Part shown: in pieces, positions 5,816 through 5,847 of the stretch | How positions within the stretch are numbered: position 1 is the stretch's first letter | How the letters are laid out: each line of letters opens with the position of its first letter | The notes under the pieces: model-generated | Databases searched by the model: none | Seen by the model: only the letters and a program-made list of their open reading frames with translations | What the model was told of the DNA's origin: nothing | Position numbers and translations under genes: made by a program | NCBI GenBank assembly: GCA_028281075.1 | Contig: JANQKO010000629.1 | Span: 1-5,847 of the forward strand | DNA: 5,847 bases | Source of the DNA: Alphaproteobacteria bacterium | Lineage (GTDB): Bacteria > Pseudomonadota > Alphaproteobacteria > GCA-2731375 | Direction: 5' to 3'

Positions 5816-5847
5816 GGCCTTGCCGGCCCGCTCCCCCACCCGGCCAC
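5816..5847 (-). repeat. Right arm of the 32-base inverted repeat
   Basis: This is the exact reverse complement of 20-51 and reaches the last base of the window, so the true repeat may be longer. It starts 21 bases after the stop of the last gene, where a terminator would be expected. I see no T-run after a stem on the + strand. GGCC-TTGCC-GGCC at the inner end could form only a four-pair stem. The repeat may still influence mRNA 3' ends, as REP-type elements do, but this is inference. Confidence 0.9.

Noticed and set aside
5795..5847. Rho-independent terminator after the last gene
   Set aside because: The only stem (GGCC/GGCC around TTGCC) is four pairs and is followed by C-rich sequence, not a T-run. 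The TTGTTTT stretch at 5807-5812 precedes the stem, which does not fit a + strand terminator.
20..5847. Insertion sequence or composite transposon delimited by the inverted repeats
   Set aside because: No transposase, integrase or recombinase lies between the arms, the cargo is ordinary metabolic and signalling genes, and target duplications cannot be assessed at the window edge. It is kept only as an option in the findings.

Overview
The window is GC-rich, bacterial and tightly packed. All six genes read left to right on the + strand. Gene style, codon use and content point to an alphaproteobacterium, most likely of the Rhodospirillales type: a class III adenylate cyclase with a poorly conserved sensor half, a one-step sulfhydrylation enzyme for methionine synthesis, and a DUF1185 protein. 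The taxonomic guess rests on resemblance only. No rRNA, tRNA, CRISPR array, transposase or phage gene was seen.

Layout: bases 1-139 hold one copy of a GC-rich repeat, a short AT-rich stretch (52-76) and a small palindrome, and probably contain the operon promoter. Then come: a predicted outer-membrane or periplasmic lipoprotein of unknown function (140-1321); a crotonase-fold protein resembling ECHDC3 that lacks both classical catalytic glutamates (1368-2177); a small CoA-binding Rossmann protein (2195-2743); an O-acetylhomoserine sulfhydrylase that starts inside the stop codon of the previous gene (2740-4062); a GAF-like/class III nucleotide cyclase (4077-5231); and a DUF1185 'amino acid synthesis' protein (5246-5794). 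No gap between genes exceeds about 46 bases, so a single transcription unit is plausible. A candidate internal promoter lies just ahead of the crotonase gene.

Functionally, the middle three genes form the clearest group. MetY makes homocysteine (or methionine) from O-acetylhomoserine and a sulfur nucleophile. The two genes before it both encode proteins of folds that bind CoA or acyl-CoA, and one is translationally coupled to metY. This suggests a link between acyl-CoA status and sulfur amino acid synthesis, but the sequence does not prove it. DUF1185 has also been connected with amino acid metabolism on structural grounds.

The most unexpected DNA-level feature is a perfect 32-base inverted repeat (20-51 and 5816-5847) that brackets the whole gene block. 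The left copy contains a canonical G-quadruplex motif. The right copy ends exactly at the window edge, so the repeat may be a dispersed intergenic element and may also mark an assembly break.
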